Positions 1 to 13,599 of a DNA stretch of 64,000 bases are shown one piece after another. Origin of the DNA: Laburnicola sp. R22_1. Lineage: Eukaryota > Ascomycota > Dothideomycetes > Pleosporales > Didymosphaeriaceae. The stretch is from the NCBI GenBank assembly GCA_014281115.1, contig JACONQ010000012.1, positions 124,001 to 188,000 of the forward strand, read 5' to 3'. Every line of letters starts with the position of its first letter. Position 1 is the stretch's first letter. The position numbers and the translations under genes are program-made. The notes under the pieces are model-generated. The model worked only from the letters and a program-made list of their open reading frames with translations. It searched no databases and was not told the origin of the DNA.

Positions 1-2009
1 TTATCTTTAGTTATTATAACGTAACTATATCTAGAAAATCTACGCTAAATACCTAGCACCTTAAAAGTTATCCTGGACTAAGGTATCTGCTTTACCTCTA
101 TCTTTTAAGGAGCTTATACTATTAACAGAGTCTAAGAATAAGAACGTATCTTATTATTACTTCTAGATAGTTAGATCTATTAGCTACGCTGCTAGTGCTA
201 CACGTCTAGATATTGCCAAAGCTTATTTAAAATTGGCTAAATTCCTTACTAACCCTAGTCCTAAACACTTATTAGCTACATATTAGTGCCTCGCATACCT
301 ATATTACTTCTAGGACTTAGCACTATACTACTCTATAGACTACACTACTCCGCATCTCTATTAAAAAGATACTAAAGAGACTAACTTCTATAGCGCAACT
401 AACGCGTCTTACGCTAATTATAAGGCAACCTGCAAGTCCTTATAAGGCTACATCTTCTTCCTATTTAGCAGTCTAATTAACTAGAAAGTAATACTCTAAC
501 GCTGCGTTGTTAAGTTAACTACTAAAGCTAAACTTATCTTACTCTCTATAGGGTATACTAAGTACTACTAGTGATCTAGGATCTTTAATAATCTTTACCT
601 AGACTTTAAGAAACAATCCTCTATATACTATAATAATAAACAGATAATTTATCTACTAGTTACAGAGTCCCCTTAGCTAAAGACAACTCTTTAATATGTG
701 GATATATACTACTATTAGTTATAGGAATAGGCACTATAAGAAACTGTTACTCCCGCTTATATTAAAACTAACTCTTAGCTCGCAAACAGCCTTACAAAAC
801 TTCTACCTAAACAGAAGCATTAGGAATAGTTAAAGCTCTTATAACTTAAGCCTATTCTAAAGTAGATTATAGGTAAATAAGTAGAGTCTTTGAGCTCTTC
901 TATCTCTACAACCTTATAGTAGAATATTGGCGGTTTAGGTAACCTATAAATCTCACTCTATCCCTGCGCCTATAGTCTTCAGAATCACTATGTTTTACTA
1001 TGTTAATGAGGCCTATAGCTACGCGCTCCTCTAGTCCGACGTTTCTCTATCTCTACATATTAATAAGGCACATGGCTACGCGCCCCTCTAGTCTAATATT
1101 GCCCCTAAGCACTGCTCTATTTCGGCACTCTACTTTTCCTATATTTTATAGTAACAAGACCTTATATATGTTGTATTATAGCTCTAGTAAGAAGAATCTT
1201 AACGTCTAACGCAGAGCACTATTTATTAAGAAGTTAATAATAGCTAATAACTATCTATACCTAGGTAAATTAGCTACCTATTCTACAGATTAGTTCCCTT
1301 AGTATATACACACCTAAGGCACAAGTCTAGGTATTAGTAAAAAGTTCTGTCTTCTTATGCTAGCACAGCTATATAGAGTAGTTTTGTCTACTTATACTAG
1401 AGTTAATTACACTAGAGTTAATTAAAATAGCTTATATTAATAACAAACACGATTAGACCTTAGCACTAGACTAGGACCTACCTTTTTTATTTTAAGACTA
1501 GATTCTCCTATAAGGTACGCCCTTACTTACTAGCCTAGCTATATAAAACAGTTACAATTGTTTACGCTAGTACCTAGGCAGACTACTTTCTTATAGTAAT
1601 TTTATATTAAAATAGACCTAATCTACTATTATAGGCTATATACTAAGGACACTCAAATGCTAACTCACATATAGACGGCTTAAGTAACCTATTAGTCTTA
1701 CTCTATTCTGGTGGTTTAGGTGACTAATAAATCTCACCCTGTCCTTACACTCATAGTCCACAAAATTACTATGTTTTACACTATTAATAAGGCATATGGC
1801 CACGCGCCCCTCTAGTCCAACACCTTTTAGCTTACTTACACTATTGTCACAGTGTTTTAGGGTGACTTTTACAATAAGCAGCCTATATAAAAACATGCTA
1901 ACAGCTCTTTTTTCTTCGCCTTACTAAGGTTGGGAGTTGTTTATTACCTATCACGCCATTTTAACCTAGTATCTCTTAGATTACTACTATTAGCAATCTA
2001 AAGGGGGTG
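1..2009 (+). mobile_element. Ty1/copia relic, RNase H end of pol and 3' internal region
   Basis: Plus-strand reading between about 180 and 870 shows a copia RNase H pattern despite many TAG/TAA codons: a '...LTNPSPKHLLA..CLAYLY' stretch, then a 'YANYKA..S..GYIFFLF..LI' stretch and a 'LTKLLPKQKH' tail, as in the end of fungal copia polyproteins. From about 870 to 2009 follows non-coding sequence with an internal duplication (about 910-1110 resembles 1690-1840). A purine run (AAGGGGG, 2001-2007) lies directly before the LTR at 2010 and fits a polypurine tract, so the element is on the plus strand and truncated by the window edge. Confidence 0.7.
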
Positions 2010-2189
2010 TGTAAGACTGCCGCATAGCTGTATAGTCGGTTCTTAGTCACATAACTTCGGCCGGAATAACCTTATGCCTAGCCTCGTCCGTACACCTTTA
2101 GGCCCTCGGTCCTCCATAGTAATAAGACACCTCTATTCTAATAGTCAATCCATATTACTATAAATTACTGTAATCGCCACTATATTATA
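2010..2189 (+). repeat. RIP-mutated copia 3' LTR (180 bp)
   Basis: Begins TGTAAGACTGCCGC and aligns end to end with the unmutated solo LTR at 40853-41032, with the same length of 180 bp. Relative to that copy it carries at least seven TG-to-TA and three CA-to-TA changes, including the terminal CA turned to TA. It is the 3' LTR of the copia relic to its left. Confidence 0.85.
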
Positions 2190-2551
2190 AATTATATTAT
2201 ATATAACCTAGATATGAACTTTATATTAGATAAGATTAAAAATTATAAAAAAATTATAAATACTATATATAGGCAAATATTTATAAAGGTATATTAGACT
2301 ATTAAAAAGATAGAATGTTTACACGCACCCCTTTATAGAGTCTTTAATATTTTTAAAATTAAACTTAGAAATATATAAATAATAAGAATATTTTCTAAAT
2401 AGTTATTAAAGCTATTAATAACACTATAGGCCTAGATAGTCTTATACTAATACTATATAAAAGGTAATAAGGACATTATAAAAGAAGAAAAATAAAGTTA
2501 ATATTAATTATATATTAAATACTTATAGTAGTCTAGTAGTAGTGTATCCCT

Positions 2552-2867
2552 TCTAGGCAGAAGGATAAAATACCTCTACTTATTAGTTTTTAAGTAGCCC
2601 ACTACATTTAATTACTGCGTTTTTTTATTACGTTACTAGCACCTATATTATATTATCTGTTTATTATTATTACCTTTTTACGCCTTTTTTAAATTCTAAG
2701 TAGGAGGCTCTGCTTTTTCATTATATTATTTAAGATAAAAGTCTTTATCGTTCTACCCTAAGTAGATAAAATAACGCCACACATATAATATTATATAATA
2801 TTATATTATATATGCGCTAAGCCATAGAATCTAGAGTATATTAAAGTTTTACTAACGTTCTTCTTTT
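2552..2867. repeat. Left part of an older repeat split by the gypsy element
   Basis: This stretch matches 15365-15530 and beyond (shared 'ctacttattagtttttaag', 'gcgtttttttatt' and 'gctaagcc' words). The homology is interrupted at 2867 by the gypsy LTR and resumes at 10757. It includes one copy of short repeat family A (2671-2781). Function unknown. Confidence 0.65.
2671..2781 (+). repeat. Short dispersed repeat family A, copy 1
   Basis: About 110 bp with the core 'GGAGGCTCTGCTTTTT', then 'TTATTTAAGATAAAAG' and a 'CTA..TAGATAAAAT' end. Nine copies occur in this window in both orientations. No coding content; could be a MITE or an LTR fragment. Confidence 0.7.
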
Positions 2868-3043
2868 TATAAGGGGCTTTAGACTATAAGGTTAGAGTTG
2901 CCTAAGTAAACTTATAAATTTAATAGAGTTTAATAGTAACTCTAGCTATAGACTTATATGTACTCCTAGCTTAGTAAAAGTATAGTTTTAGCACTCTAAG
3001 GTAGTAGGCTAAGTAACTATAAAAGGGCGCTTAGCCCCTTATA
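2868..3043 (-). repeat. 3' LTR of gypsy-type element (176 bp)
   Basis: It is a direct repeat of 10581-10756 of exactly equal length, with ends reading (plus strand) TATAAGGGGC and GCCCCTTATA, the RIP-altered form of TGTAAGGGGC/GCCCCTTACA. Immediately inside it, 3046-3066 is a long pyrimidine run on the plus strand, i.e. a polypurine tract on the minus strand. That places the 3' LTR here and orients the element on the minus strand. Confidence 0.8.
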
Positions 3044-6000
3044 TATCTTTCCCCCTCTCTCCCCCAACAAATCCTAGTGTTATATTTTATACTTCTTATA
3101 GTAGTAGCACTAATTCCCCTTCTATACGTCTAAAGTCTTAAGAATAAATCTAATACTATATATACTAGTAATAGTACTCTAAGCCTCTATAAAGTTCTAA
3201 GTGTACTTTAGCTATAAAGAGCACTAGGCTTTTATCCTTCTACCTTTAGTAAAGTAATCTAGTTATTATATCCAACGCGTTTATATTTCTATCTCTTAGT
3301 TTCTATAGCGTAGCTATCTATTTTAGTTAAGAATTCGCGCTAGTATTATTTGCTCTAGCTTAGGTAAATAAAAAGGTCCCTATCTTAGTTTTGCTTTTCT
3401 GCTTTACTTTACTACTATATCTATAACACTTCCTATTAATATTACGCTATACTCTTATTACTACTTCTACCTTTATACTATTTCTACTATTTTTCTTATT
3501 ATTAATCTTTGTTATAGTTAGAGCTAATAAGGAACGCCTTATACTAGACCTTATAACTCTAAGTAAGCATTTAAAGTCTAGCTTAACTATAACTTGGTAT
3601 TTCTCTATAAAGATTTTAACTTATAGTACTTCTACTTATAATAGTAAGTCTTTACTTTCTACTCTAAATTTCTATAGTGCTAAGGACCTTAAGAAGTTTA
3701 TACGTAATAAGACTATAAAGAACTGTTATAGAGATAGTTTCTTAGTTCTTTTATATTATTTCTTACTAATTCTAAGTAGTTCTTTAAGAACTTAAGCTAT
3801 AATTAAAAGACCCTTAAGTCTATCTATAAAATATTTAAGAACTTTATCTTTAAGGCCGCCTATATTTATAAGAAGTCCTACTAATACTACCTTAAGTAGC
3901 TTATTCGTTATGCGTAAAGGCTTATAAAAAAGGGTAACTATAAGACTTATATTATCTACTCTAGTAAGTGCTTAAGTAAGATATAATAATTCTCTAGTAA
4001 ACCTCTTCTTTTCTAATTTATATTTTAGGTCTAGAATAGCTTATAAGAGAACTCTACTAAGACTAAGTTTACTAACCTTATTCTAGAATATATTCTTTAA
4101 AATAATAGTTATACTAGTAAGCTTCTTATTAATCTTTAGTAAGCTTATCTTAACGTCTTTGTTTATAAGTATAGCTCTACTATCTAAAGTGCTTAAGTTA
4201 AGCCTTAAAAATAGATAATACTAATACTAAATATTCTAAATAGGATATAAAGCTTTTATATTAGATTTTTATAGTTTAGTAAAATACTTATACTATTCTA
4301 TAAGCTTTTTCTAATAAACTTATTATAAGTTCTAGATTTTAGAGTTTGTTTTCCTTAGCTAATATTATGCTATAGTTGCTCGCCCCTTCTACTCTGCCTA
4401 TTCTAGAGCCTTTCTATTAGAATTTAGTTAAGCTTATCCTAGATATTATAAAAACTATTTACACTAGTAAGATGTTAAAAAGTTATACAATTACTACTCT
4501 TTTAAAGTATATTTAGAGGATTTTAGATTTTGCAATAATTAGCCCTAATTAAATTACTATTCTTTATGAAAAGGTTAAGAAAATAAACCTTAATCTTAAT
4601 TTAGGCGAGAGTAAGTTTATAAAAAAGGAATAATATTCCTATTTATTGTTTTAGAATATTAGAATATTTTTATCTTTGTATCTAGCCTAATTATAGGAGT
4701 CTAAGGGTATTTCTTTTATATAGCCTATAACTTTTTAAAAATAGCTAAGCTATAAGCTTAGCTTTTTAAATATTTAGTTTCTTTAGTTATGCTATATCTA
4801 TTCCCTCTTTTTATAGTATTCTTCTCTAAATAGCCCTTCCTTTTCCCTTTTCTAATCGCCCTACTTCTTATTACTTAAGATCTATATTATTTTATTATAG
4901 GGGGCATAATTCTCTCTTTTTTTACCTACTTATATTAGGGCTAATACTTCTAAATAGTTTATAGTATTTCCTTAAGTGTTTCTTACTTTTCTAAGTAGAT
5001 TACAGTCTTATTCTTTACTAATTCTTAAGTAATTTGTAAGAAGGGCTAAAGGTCTAGACTTATTCTAACCTCTCTTTAGTAGAAGCTTTCTAAGTTCTCT
5101 ATTAGGGATGTAACTTCTATATTAGAAGCTGCAGTGTGTTTATTAGTTCAGTGAGTTTTTATAGAAGTTTATAGGTAACTCTTTATTATTACTTTAAAAT
5201 AAAAAGGTATATATTTTCTAGTAATCTAATACCTCTATAGTAAAGAGATTTATAGTAGGTTTCTAAGTTAGATTAGTATTATCTAACTATTTAACTTAAT
5301 AAAGTAATCTCTATAGCCCCCTCCTTTTTTAGGTAAGTTTCCTAGCTAGAATATCTTTTATAAACTATTTCTCTTATTTCTTAATAATAATAGTCTTTAG
5401 TTTTCTATTATCTATAATCTGGCTAGGGAGAGGGTCTTCTTTAGCTAGGCGTAAACAATTTACTAAAAATACTAGATAGACTTTAAATAGAATATCTAGT
5501 TTTATATTATAGAAGTCTACTACTTATATAACTATAAACTTTATATTTTATTAATCTAACTTCTTATTAGAATAGAAGTTAGATAGGTAGTTCCTATACT
5601 AGAGCTAAACTTTATTTTCTTCTCTTAATACTAGAGTATCTCTTTAGTATTAGTTTACTTACCACTTCTACTCTTATTAAATCTTAGCTATTTTAGTTTA
5701 GATAAATATAAAAACTTCTTAAAACTTTTATAGTAAAGCTTTAATAGACTTTACTAGTTTTAAATTCTATTAGTAATGGTTAATAGCTTTTATTTTTATA
5801 TCTAGCTTAGCTAGATTTATATTATATCTATACTAGAGAAAGAATAGTGCTACTTTAGTAGAGGTAGTTTCTTGCCTATTAATAGCTATTTGCACTATAG
5901 GGTAGTATAGGGCCTAATTCTTTTAGTTTTATTATATAAAAATTATATAAAAGTGTAAAGGTATACCTTAATTATAAAATTTATATATTCTATAGTACTA

Positions 6001-9000
6001 TTAGTCTATAGGTGCTTAAAAGAGGATAATCTTCTTTAAATCTTTATTCTCTTATCTAGATATCTTTAAAAGTTGCTTATAAATTAACCTCTATAGTTAG
6101 AGTTTATAGTGTTATGGAGCTAATAGTAGGCTATAATATAATAAAGCAATACCTCTACTATAGTTTTTACCTCTAAGTCTAGTAGGGAAACTAAGACTAT
6201 TTTTTTTCTAGCCTATTACACACTACTATTATATTTATATTTCTCTTACTTATAGGAAGCTTAGTAATAAAGTTTATAGAAATCTTCTTTTATATCTAGT
6301 CTAAAAGAAAAATGAGTTTTAGTAGCCCATATTTTATATTTCTCTATTGCTTAGTTCTTTTACATATATTATAGTTGTTAATAAATCTATAAATAAAATT
6401 TAATATTCCTAAAAAGAAGTATAATCTATCAACCATTTTGTAAGTAATTTCTCTTTTTAGGTACCTAAATATAGGAGAGTTATAGACTATAGCAACTAGT
6501 ATTATTTATAGAGGTTTCTAGTTTAGAACCTATCTTTATTTTTAGTACTAGAAGTAACTAGTCTTATTATTATTGCATTCTTATATAGCAATTTTTAGAT
6601 TTAGAGAAAAGAGAAAAGTGCACTTATAGTAAAGAATACACTTCTTTACTTTCTTAAGTATAAAATCTTTCTCTAAGCTATAAGACTATAGTTTATTTAA
6701 GTTTAGGTCTACTAGGGGTATATTTCTAGTCTAGAAGAAAACTTTTTTAGTAAGTAAGAAAAAGGAGACTAGTATTCTTTATATTTAGCTTAGCTCTCTT
6801 CTTCTTTAGAAGAGTTAAGCCTTTAGATAGAGCTTATATTACTAGGGCTATAGATATCTAGAGCCTAATATTTCTATTTTTTAAAGAAACTTTCTTAAAA
6901 GTTAAATTTTATAAAACTTAATCTAGTTATTTTTAGTATTAGTAGGCATATCCTATTAGTGTTATAAGAGGGCATCTACCCTTAAGTTAATAGTTTCTAG
7001 TCTATACTAAAATATTATATTATATTTACTAAGAATATTAGCCTAGCGTATATACCTTTTATTTAATCTTCTAGACTTTATAAAGTATATAAAGTTTTTA
7101 TAATTAGTATATATAAGCGTATAAGGAATAGCCTAAAGTATATTATATTACTTCTTAGTTACTTTAATAACTATAAGTATCTTCTTATTATAAATTATAT
7201 AGTTTACCTCTATAGAGGTGTGTTTAGTAAAGAAGTAAGTAATTAGCCTAAAGACTTTTTCTATATTAAACTGCGAGAAGTAGGCTCTAAAGGCCTAGCC
7301 TAAAAAGTTAGCCTCTAATACTCCTCTTTTCTTAAAATTAAAGTAGGCTAGTATAGGCTTAGTGTAAAACACTTTCTTTAGGTAGTTAAAGGCCTACTAT
7401 TATTCTTACCCCTATAAAAAAGGAGTTTTCTTCCTAGTTAACTTTATTAATAAAAATGCTACTTTTAAAAAGTTTTTTATAAACCTCTAGGAAAGGTTAG
7501 CAAAACTTAAAAAACTTTAAATACCCTTTATATTTATAGAAGGGACTTAATTCTAAATAGCTATAATCTTCTTTAGGTCTATGCTAATCCCCTTTCTACA
7601 CTCTATAATAAGTTTAAAGTATTTAGTCTTAGTAACTATAAACTTTCACTTCTTAATATCTAGGTATAGCCCTATCTTACCTAACTTCTTTACTACCTAT
7701 TATACTTTATTCTAATAGTTCCTTAAAGATTTACTAGAATATATAAAAATATTATTTTTTTATTAGTAGAGTAGAAGTTATTTAAGTACTTTTTAGAATA
7801 TAGTTAATATATTTCTAAAATGTGCTTAGTGTATTAGCTAGTCTAAAGGGGACTACTAACTATTTATATAATCTAAACTAGGTTTAAAAGTCTATTTTCT
7901 ATTTCTTTTCTTTTACTATTCTTAATTTATAAAAGGCTTAAACTATATTTAAATTTATTAGCTACTTAGCTGTAGTAAGAAGCTATAACATCTCTCTAAT
8001 AAACGGGAGGAGGTAGTAGTTCTTTTTTAATAGGGCATTTAATACCCTATAGGCTACACAAAATTATAAACCTTCTCTAGATTTTCTTATAAATAATACT
8101 AGTGCTGTAGCACTAGACTTACTTACCTAAATAAAGCTATAGTTAAGATACTCTATTAGTTTCTTATAGAAAACTAGCAGTTCCTTCTTTAATATACTAT
8201 AGAGAGCCCTAAAGAGGATCTTTAAAGTCTCTCTATTCTTCTTAATAAGGAGGATTAAGTAATTAATCCTAGAGCCTTATAATAGGGGAAGTTTATTAGC
8301 TTATTCCCTTAAGAAAACTTCTACCTAGTTTAGGAGCTACTTAGGAAGGTGATCTCTTAGGTCTACCTTAGCCTTTAGGGCTAGGGCCTTCTAAATATTG
8401 TTAATAGAGGCAGTAAAGACTATTAGCCTATTCTTTTTCTTTATATTTCTTCTAGAGGACTTTTTAACAGTAAAGTCTTCTCTACTTATCTCTAACTATT
8501 AGAAGCCTATTCTTTTTCTTTATATTTCTTCTATAGCAAACTAAGAACTAAGTCCTCCTTTTTCCTATTAATATATTATAAATAGTATAGCTTTACAAAC
8601 GGAGACTTTTTAACTAGAAGTTTAAACTAATATATTATAGAAGTTTGTCTTCTCAGATATACTTATAAACACTCTAATCCAAACTTCTCAGATATAAAGG
8701 TAATAGTTAAACACTCTAAATTAAGTATCGTATATATAAAGGTAATATTATTAATAAGAGTGTTTATAGTAATTAGTGTTAAATTTAGTTATATATTTCT
8801 ATATATATTAAAGTTCTTCTTTAGTTCCTTTATAACCTACTTTATTTTCTTTCTCTAATATCTTCTAGGGAGAAAAACTAGTTTTCTAACTCTACTAAGC
8901 TATTAATATTCTTATTACTACTATTTATCTTTTAGGTCTTATTAGCCCTAGCTTATATTTAGGGTATTATAGCTTAAAAATAATAATTCTAGATACTATG

Positions 9001-10204
9001 TCTTTTCTTACTATAGTAGAAGCATACTTCTTTTTAATAGCGCTTCTCTAACTTCTCTTTAAAGACTTATTTAGCGCACTTCTTAGTCTTTAAATAGTTT
9101 GCTTTAATAGTATTTATAGTGCTAAAATATATAAGTTTCTAATCTATAGTGTTAGTAGACTTAGTAAGGAGGAGGCTACTATATAAAGAGGCTTTAATAT
9201 TTTTATATAGTAAATATTCTTCTTAACTATATTAACTTTATTTATAAGTATTATAAAGTTCTAGTTCTTAGAAATCTTTAATATAATTAGCCTATTCTAT
9301 AAGTCTATATATAAGGCTCTCTAGTAAATATTCTTTAAGTTCTCCTAGTTATCTTTATTAGCCTTAGTAGCTAGGCGTATAAAGTTAGCATTAAACTTAC
9401 TTAGTAAGGTTTTACTATATTAGCTAAGAAATAGCCTATTTTACACTTACTTCTCTACTAATTTATTATAACAGCTTATATCTAAAAAACTCTAAAATTT
9501 ATCTTTAGAATAGGTTTCTTTTTGTAAAAAGGCTAGTGTAATATTTACTACCTTACCTATTAGCCTACTTATAATATAATTAATTATATTCCCTAGAAGG
9601 GGGCAATTCTTATAAATCTTAGCCTTTATTATATATTTCTAACACTAGTAATTATAATAGCTTTTAGAGAATAACTCTAAATTAGGAAGTTAGGAGCATT
9701 AGCGCTCTAGTAGCGCTTTACTAAATACTAGTGTTACTGCTATTATTTAGAAAGAGGCTAAGAGTATAGTCTCTACTCTAGTATATTGCTCTAATTAGGT
9801 AAGTTAATTAGTAATTACTTTTAGTAAGGTCTAGAGCTATTTATTAGCGTTTAGTTAAGCTACTAGTGCAACTTAGAGTGCTTTAAACTAGTAAAATAGC
9901 TTATAATTTGTGTTAGCGCGTCTTAAAGGGCGTTTTATTTTATATTCTAGGCCTTTTCCCTTCTTAGAGTAAGTGCTTAGGGTCCTATTAACCTTTAGTT
10001 TTATAGATACTAGTAAACTAGCCTAATCTTTTATAGATATTCTATTTTATTATAATCCTCTATATATAGTTCTTTGGTAATGTTAGTAGTAATATCTACC
10101 TCTATAGCTTCTTACTATTAAGGTTTAGTAACTTATTACGCTAGGCAAGGGATAAGAATATTCTCCCTTCTATATTAAGACTTTAGTATTTTCTCTATCG
10201 CATT

Positions 10205-10390
10205 TATATTTATTTTATAGGGTTAAAATATCTTAATATTTAATTTAACTTTATATTTATTTATAGAGTTAAGAGATTTTAGTATTTAACTTAACTATAT
10301 ATTAATTTATAGAGTTAAGAGATCTTAATATTTAACTTAACTATATATTTATTTATAGCATTAAGTAATCTTAATATTTAATTTAACTAT
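10205..10390. repeat. 46-bp tandem repeat, about 4 copies
   Basis: The word TATAG followed by a GTTAA-like string recurs at 10216, 10262, 10308 and 10354, exactly 46 bp apart, with 'CTTAATATTTAACTTAACTA' between. It lies inside the gypsy element near its 5' end, so it may be part of its leader region. Confidence 0.8.
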
Positions 10391-10580
10391 TTATTAGAGA
10401 CCTATTTTAAAGGTACTATAGACTAGGTTATAACTCTCTACGCCTCTTAAGGCTAGGGTATAGAGTTATTTTGACGCAAAGAAGTGTACTATAACTTCTT
10501 TCTTATATTTATAGATTTGTTCTTAGCGTATTAAAGAGATCTTATAAGCTTTTTTATTATAAAAGGTAGATTAAATTTAA

Positions 10581-10756
10581 TATAAGGGGCTTTAAACTAT
10601 AAGGTTAGAGTTGCTTAAGTAAACTTATAAATCTAATAGAGTTTAATAGTAACTTTGGCTATAGACTTATATATACTCCTGGCTTAGCAAAAGTATAGTT
10701 CTAGAACTCTAAGGCAGTAGGCTAAGTAACTATAGAAGGGCGCTTAGCCCCTTACA
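10581..10756 (-). repeat. 5' LTR of gypsy-type element (176 bp)
   Basis: Direct partner of 2868-3043. It keeps more CA/TG (for example the intact CTTACA end), so it is less RIP-altered than the left copy. On the minus strand it is the 5' LTR. The adjacent primer-binding site is too mutated to identify a tRNA. Confidence 0.8.
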
Positions 10757-11835
10757 CTCCTAGCTTTTAAGATAATAAACTTATAATAATAACACCCTAA
10801 CTTACTTGCCTACCTACTATATTACTAGATAATAAATAACTTACTATATATATACTCTACTACTACTATAATATATAACAAATTACGCGCGTGCTTCCTA
10901 CTTTTAATACTAAATAGCACTCTACTATTCTTTACTAATGACCTATTAACCTATTAACCTCTAGTATACTTTTCTAGCGTTAACCTTACTCTACCTATCT
11001 TCTATAGAAATTCTATAGTATAAGCGCGTACCTATTTATACCTAATATCTCTTATAGCTACTATATATAGATTGTATCCTAGAAATTATACCATAGCTTT
11101 TTTAGGTTATATAGCCTTATATTATAATTCTTTTAGAGCCTTTTATAATCTTTACCTATTCTCTTTTATTATCTTTAAAAATATATCTAGTAACTCTTAT
11201 TAATATAGCTAAATATAAGGTAGCTAAACTAGTAGAAAGTAAGCTATAAGTTAAAATTTATAGTTCTATAGTTATTATTACTATAGGATAAACTAGCTAA
11301 GGCAATCTATTCACTACATAACCTATATTATACCGCTATATTATTAGTAATATTAGAAGGCGTTTAACCTTTACTATACTAATTCTAGCTATTTCTATTA
11401 TTATTATCTTTCTTATTATATACGTATAGACGTGTAACTACCTATTTAGTAGTAATAGTATTATTAGAGTAGAAAATAGCTATATTAAATTATAACCTTA
11501 AGGTCTTACATATAGATTAAATATACTATATAAGAATAGAGTTATATAAGAATAGAGTTGTGTAAGGATAGATAAAGACTTAATCTCTAGTTATAAATTT
11601 TTATACTTTATACGCAGGCAACTATATTATATTATTATTATTAACTTTAGTATCTATAGACTATAGTATAGCTTATAATTAACTCTATAAGGGGCTAGCT
11701 AATTTGCACATACTCTGTCCCTAAATAGTTACTAAACTAGTCTTATTACTTTATCTTAATTTATGGTGTTTTTAGTACACCTATAGCTTTCTTTTATAGT
11801 ATTATACTATGTATAAAACGTGCGCAAAGTTTTCT
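10757..11835. repeat. Right part of the split older repeat
   Basis: It continues the homology to 15538-16700 (shared 'ctcctagctt', 'ctctactattct', 'attaacctctagtata', 'ctaaactagtagaaagtaag'). It ends with a roughly 70-bp motif (11758-11830, 'cacctatagctttcttttatag...') that also occurs at 16628-16698 and inverted at 13200-13280. Coding content could not be recognised. Confidence 0.65.
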
Positions 11836-12269
11836 TTATAATAGTAGTAGTGTATAAAGTTCTTAAGCTTCCTTTTAGATCTAAAGTTATAGTTTAAAGA
11901 AAAAAAGAGAGCTAGACTAGTTTATATATAATTAAGAGTATTAAGAATAAGAATATAATTTTTAACTTAGAAAATAGCCTAGTAAAGTTCTACTATATAT
12001 AAGTTAAGCTATACTACTATAAAAAGAACTATATTCTTTTACTATTATATAGAGTTAATAATATTACTCTAGTATAAAGAAATTCTTTAAAAAGAGAAAG
12101 AGAGAATACTTAAGAAAAGACGCTATAGAATAAACTATACTAGTGCTATAGAATAATTCTCTTTTAAATACTAAACTATATTCTATATATAATATAGGTA
12201 ATATATATAGAAGTAGATATACTTAGACACTAGTTATATTATTTTTTATTAAAAAGAAAGTAAATAATT

Positions 12270-13200
12270 AGAAGCTATTATTAAAGCTTTATATAGATAG
12301 TATAATTACTATACCTAAAGCGCCCTTTAAAGAATTAAATTATATAGAAATAGATGCCTTAATTACTAATAGCACTTTTAAGATTTTCTTCTTTACTCTA
12401 TTTAGGTATAGTTTTTTTGTGTGACTAAGGGGTTTCTAATAAAAATATTATAATAATAGTAGTTATCCCTTCTACTATTGTATATAGAGAAAAGCGTTTT
12501 AAGATAGTAATAAAAAGAAGTTAATATTTAGGTATATAGGTAGAATCTTTAACCTCTATCTTATATAAAAGGTAAAGAGAAAGAATACTTAGCTATATAA
12601 GAAGTCCTGCTTTATATTCACTAGTTACTTAGATAAAGAAAAAGATTTTTACTTAATTACTAACTATTTAAAGAATAAGCTAGCGTCTACTCTTTATACT
12701 AAGAGTAAGCCTAAAAACTATATATATAATATATTTTAAATTATAAAATATTACTTAAGCCTATATTTAGTTTACTAATAAATTATCTTATATACTTTAT
12801 ACTAGACTGCCTAAGAAGTTATATATAAGCTTTCTATTAAATATAATTTTTATATTATATAACTACTCTATAGTATAATAAAATTAGGTCTATATTAGTT
12901 TAAGACCTACTATAACTATTATAAGAAGAAGCTTAGGATAATAACTTTATTATATAATTTATACTTACTTATTACTAATAAAGGAGAGTATATATTTAGG
13001 ATTACTAGTCTTTAGATAGATAATATCTTTAGTATTATTAATAAGAATTTCATATAAAAAGAAAAGGAAAAGCTGAAAAAAGTAGCCTTTTATATAAAAG
13101 ATAAGACTATTCTTACTAAGAATTAACTTATTAAGTTTAATAGTAAAAGAATTTAACTTATTAATAATACTATAATTTTTATATAAAAGGGTTAAGCTAT
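12270..13200 (+). mobile_element. Copia reverse-transcriptase relic
   Basis: Plus-strand frames show an 'IPKAPFKELNYIEIDALI' stretch (copia RT entry, 'KP..PF.....EI..L'), later 'YNLYLLITNKGEYIFRITSL' (compare 'YDPCLLIT.....G....Q.DD') and 'KLKKVAFYIKDK'. Each is interrupted by TAG/TAA. A copy of short repeat family C (12411-12525) sits in the middle of the domain. The relic stops near 13,200 at an inverted repeat motif. Confidence 0.6.
12411..12525 (+). repeat. Short dispersed repeat family C, copy 1
   Basis: About 115 bp with the core 'GTTTCTAATAAAAATATTAT' and ending 'AAAGCGTTTTAAG.TAGT'. It interrupts a copia RT relic, so it arrived later. Other copies are at 19238-19360 (inverted), 22785-22890 and 34305-34415. 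Confidence 0.7.
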
Positions 13201-13394
13201 TATAAAGAATACTTCGCGCATGTTTTGTACACGGTATAACGCTATAAGAAAAAGCTATAGGTGTGCTAAAAACGCTGTAAAAGGGTTAAGCAAAAGGTCT
13301 TTATATAATTAACCCTAAAGATAAGAATACTACTTAGAAGTATATAGAGTAGTATATATAAGGCGCATATATTATATTTATATATTAACTAAAA

Positions 13395-13575
13395 GCTTGA
13401 CTACTATTGCTAATACTGCTATATAGAAAGTTAATAAAAAGATTATTATTATTTTATGTATATTTTATTACTACTATTATGTGCTAGATACTAGGTTTTA
13501 GTACCTTCTAATATACTCCTCTTTATGTATAGTGTAGACTTAACCTTAGTTAGAATCTTCACATAATAAAGATTT
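13395..13575 (+). repeat. Dispersed repeat family B, copy 1
   Basis: About 180-200 bp with core words 'CTAGGTTTTAGTACCTTCTA' (here slightly altered) and 'GACTTAACCTTAGTTAGAAT'. Other copies are at 22545-22745 and 23345-23540, and an inverted, interrupted one at about 33,635-34,080. Size and ends would fit a solo LTR, which is inference. Confidence 0.65.
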
Positions 13576-13599
13576 TTAATATTAACTATAAGCTATATT

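Larger units (their letters stand above)
2868..10756 (-). mobile_element. Degenerate Ty3/gypsy retrotransposon, minus strand
   Basis: The 7.9-kb element is bounded by two 176-bp LTRs. On the minus strand near 7,780-7,860 the translation reads 'VPFRLANTLSTF..YINYIL', the RIP-altered form of the gypsy RT motif 'PFGL.NAP.TFQ.YIN..L', followed by a degraded region where the YLDD box is expected. Gag, protease and integrase were not individually resolved because stops are everywhere. Its insertion splits an older repeat whose uninterrupted relative lies at 15.4-16.7 kb. The bases flanking the LTRs, CTTTT (2863-2867) and CTCCT (10757-10761), could be a 5-bp target duplication altered by C-to-T change. 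Confidence 0.75.

Noticed and set aside
1000..1209. Small ORF of 69 codons in the AT-rich island
   Set aside because: It lies in the non-coding 3' part of the copia relic; composition and lack of any motif suggest chance.
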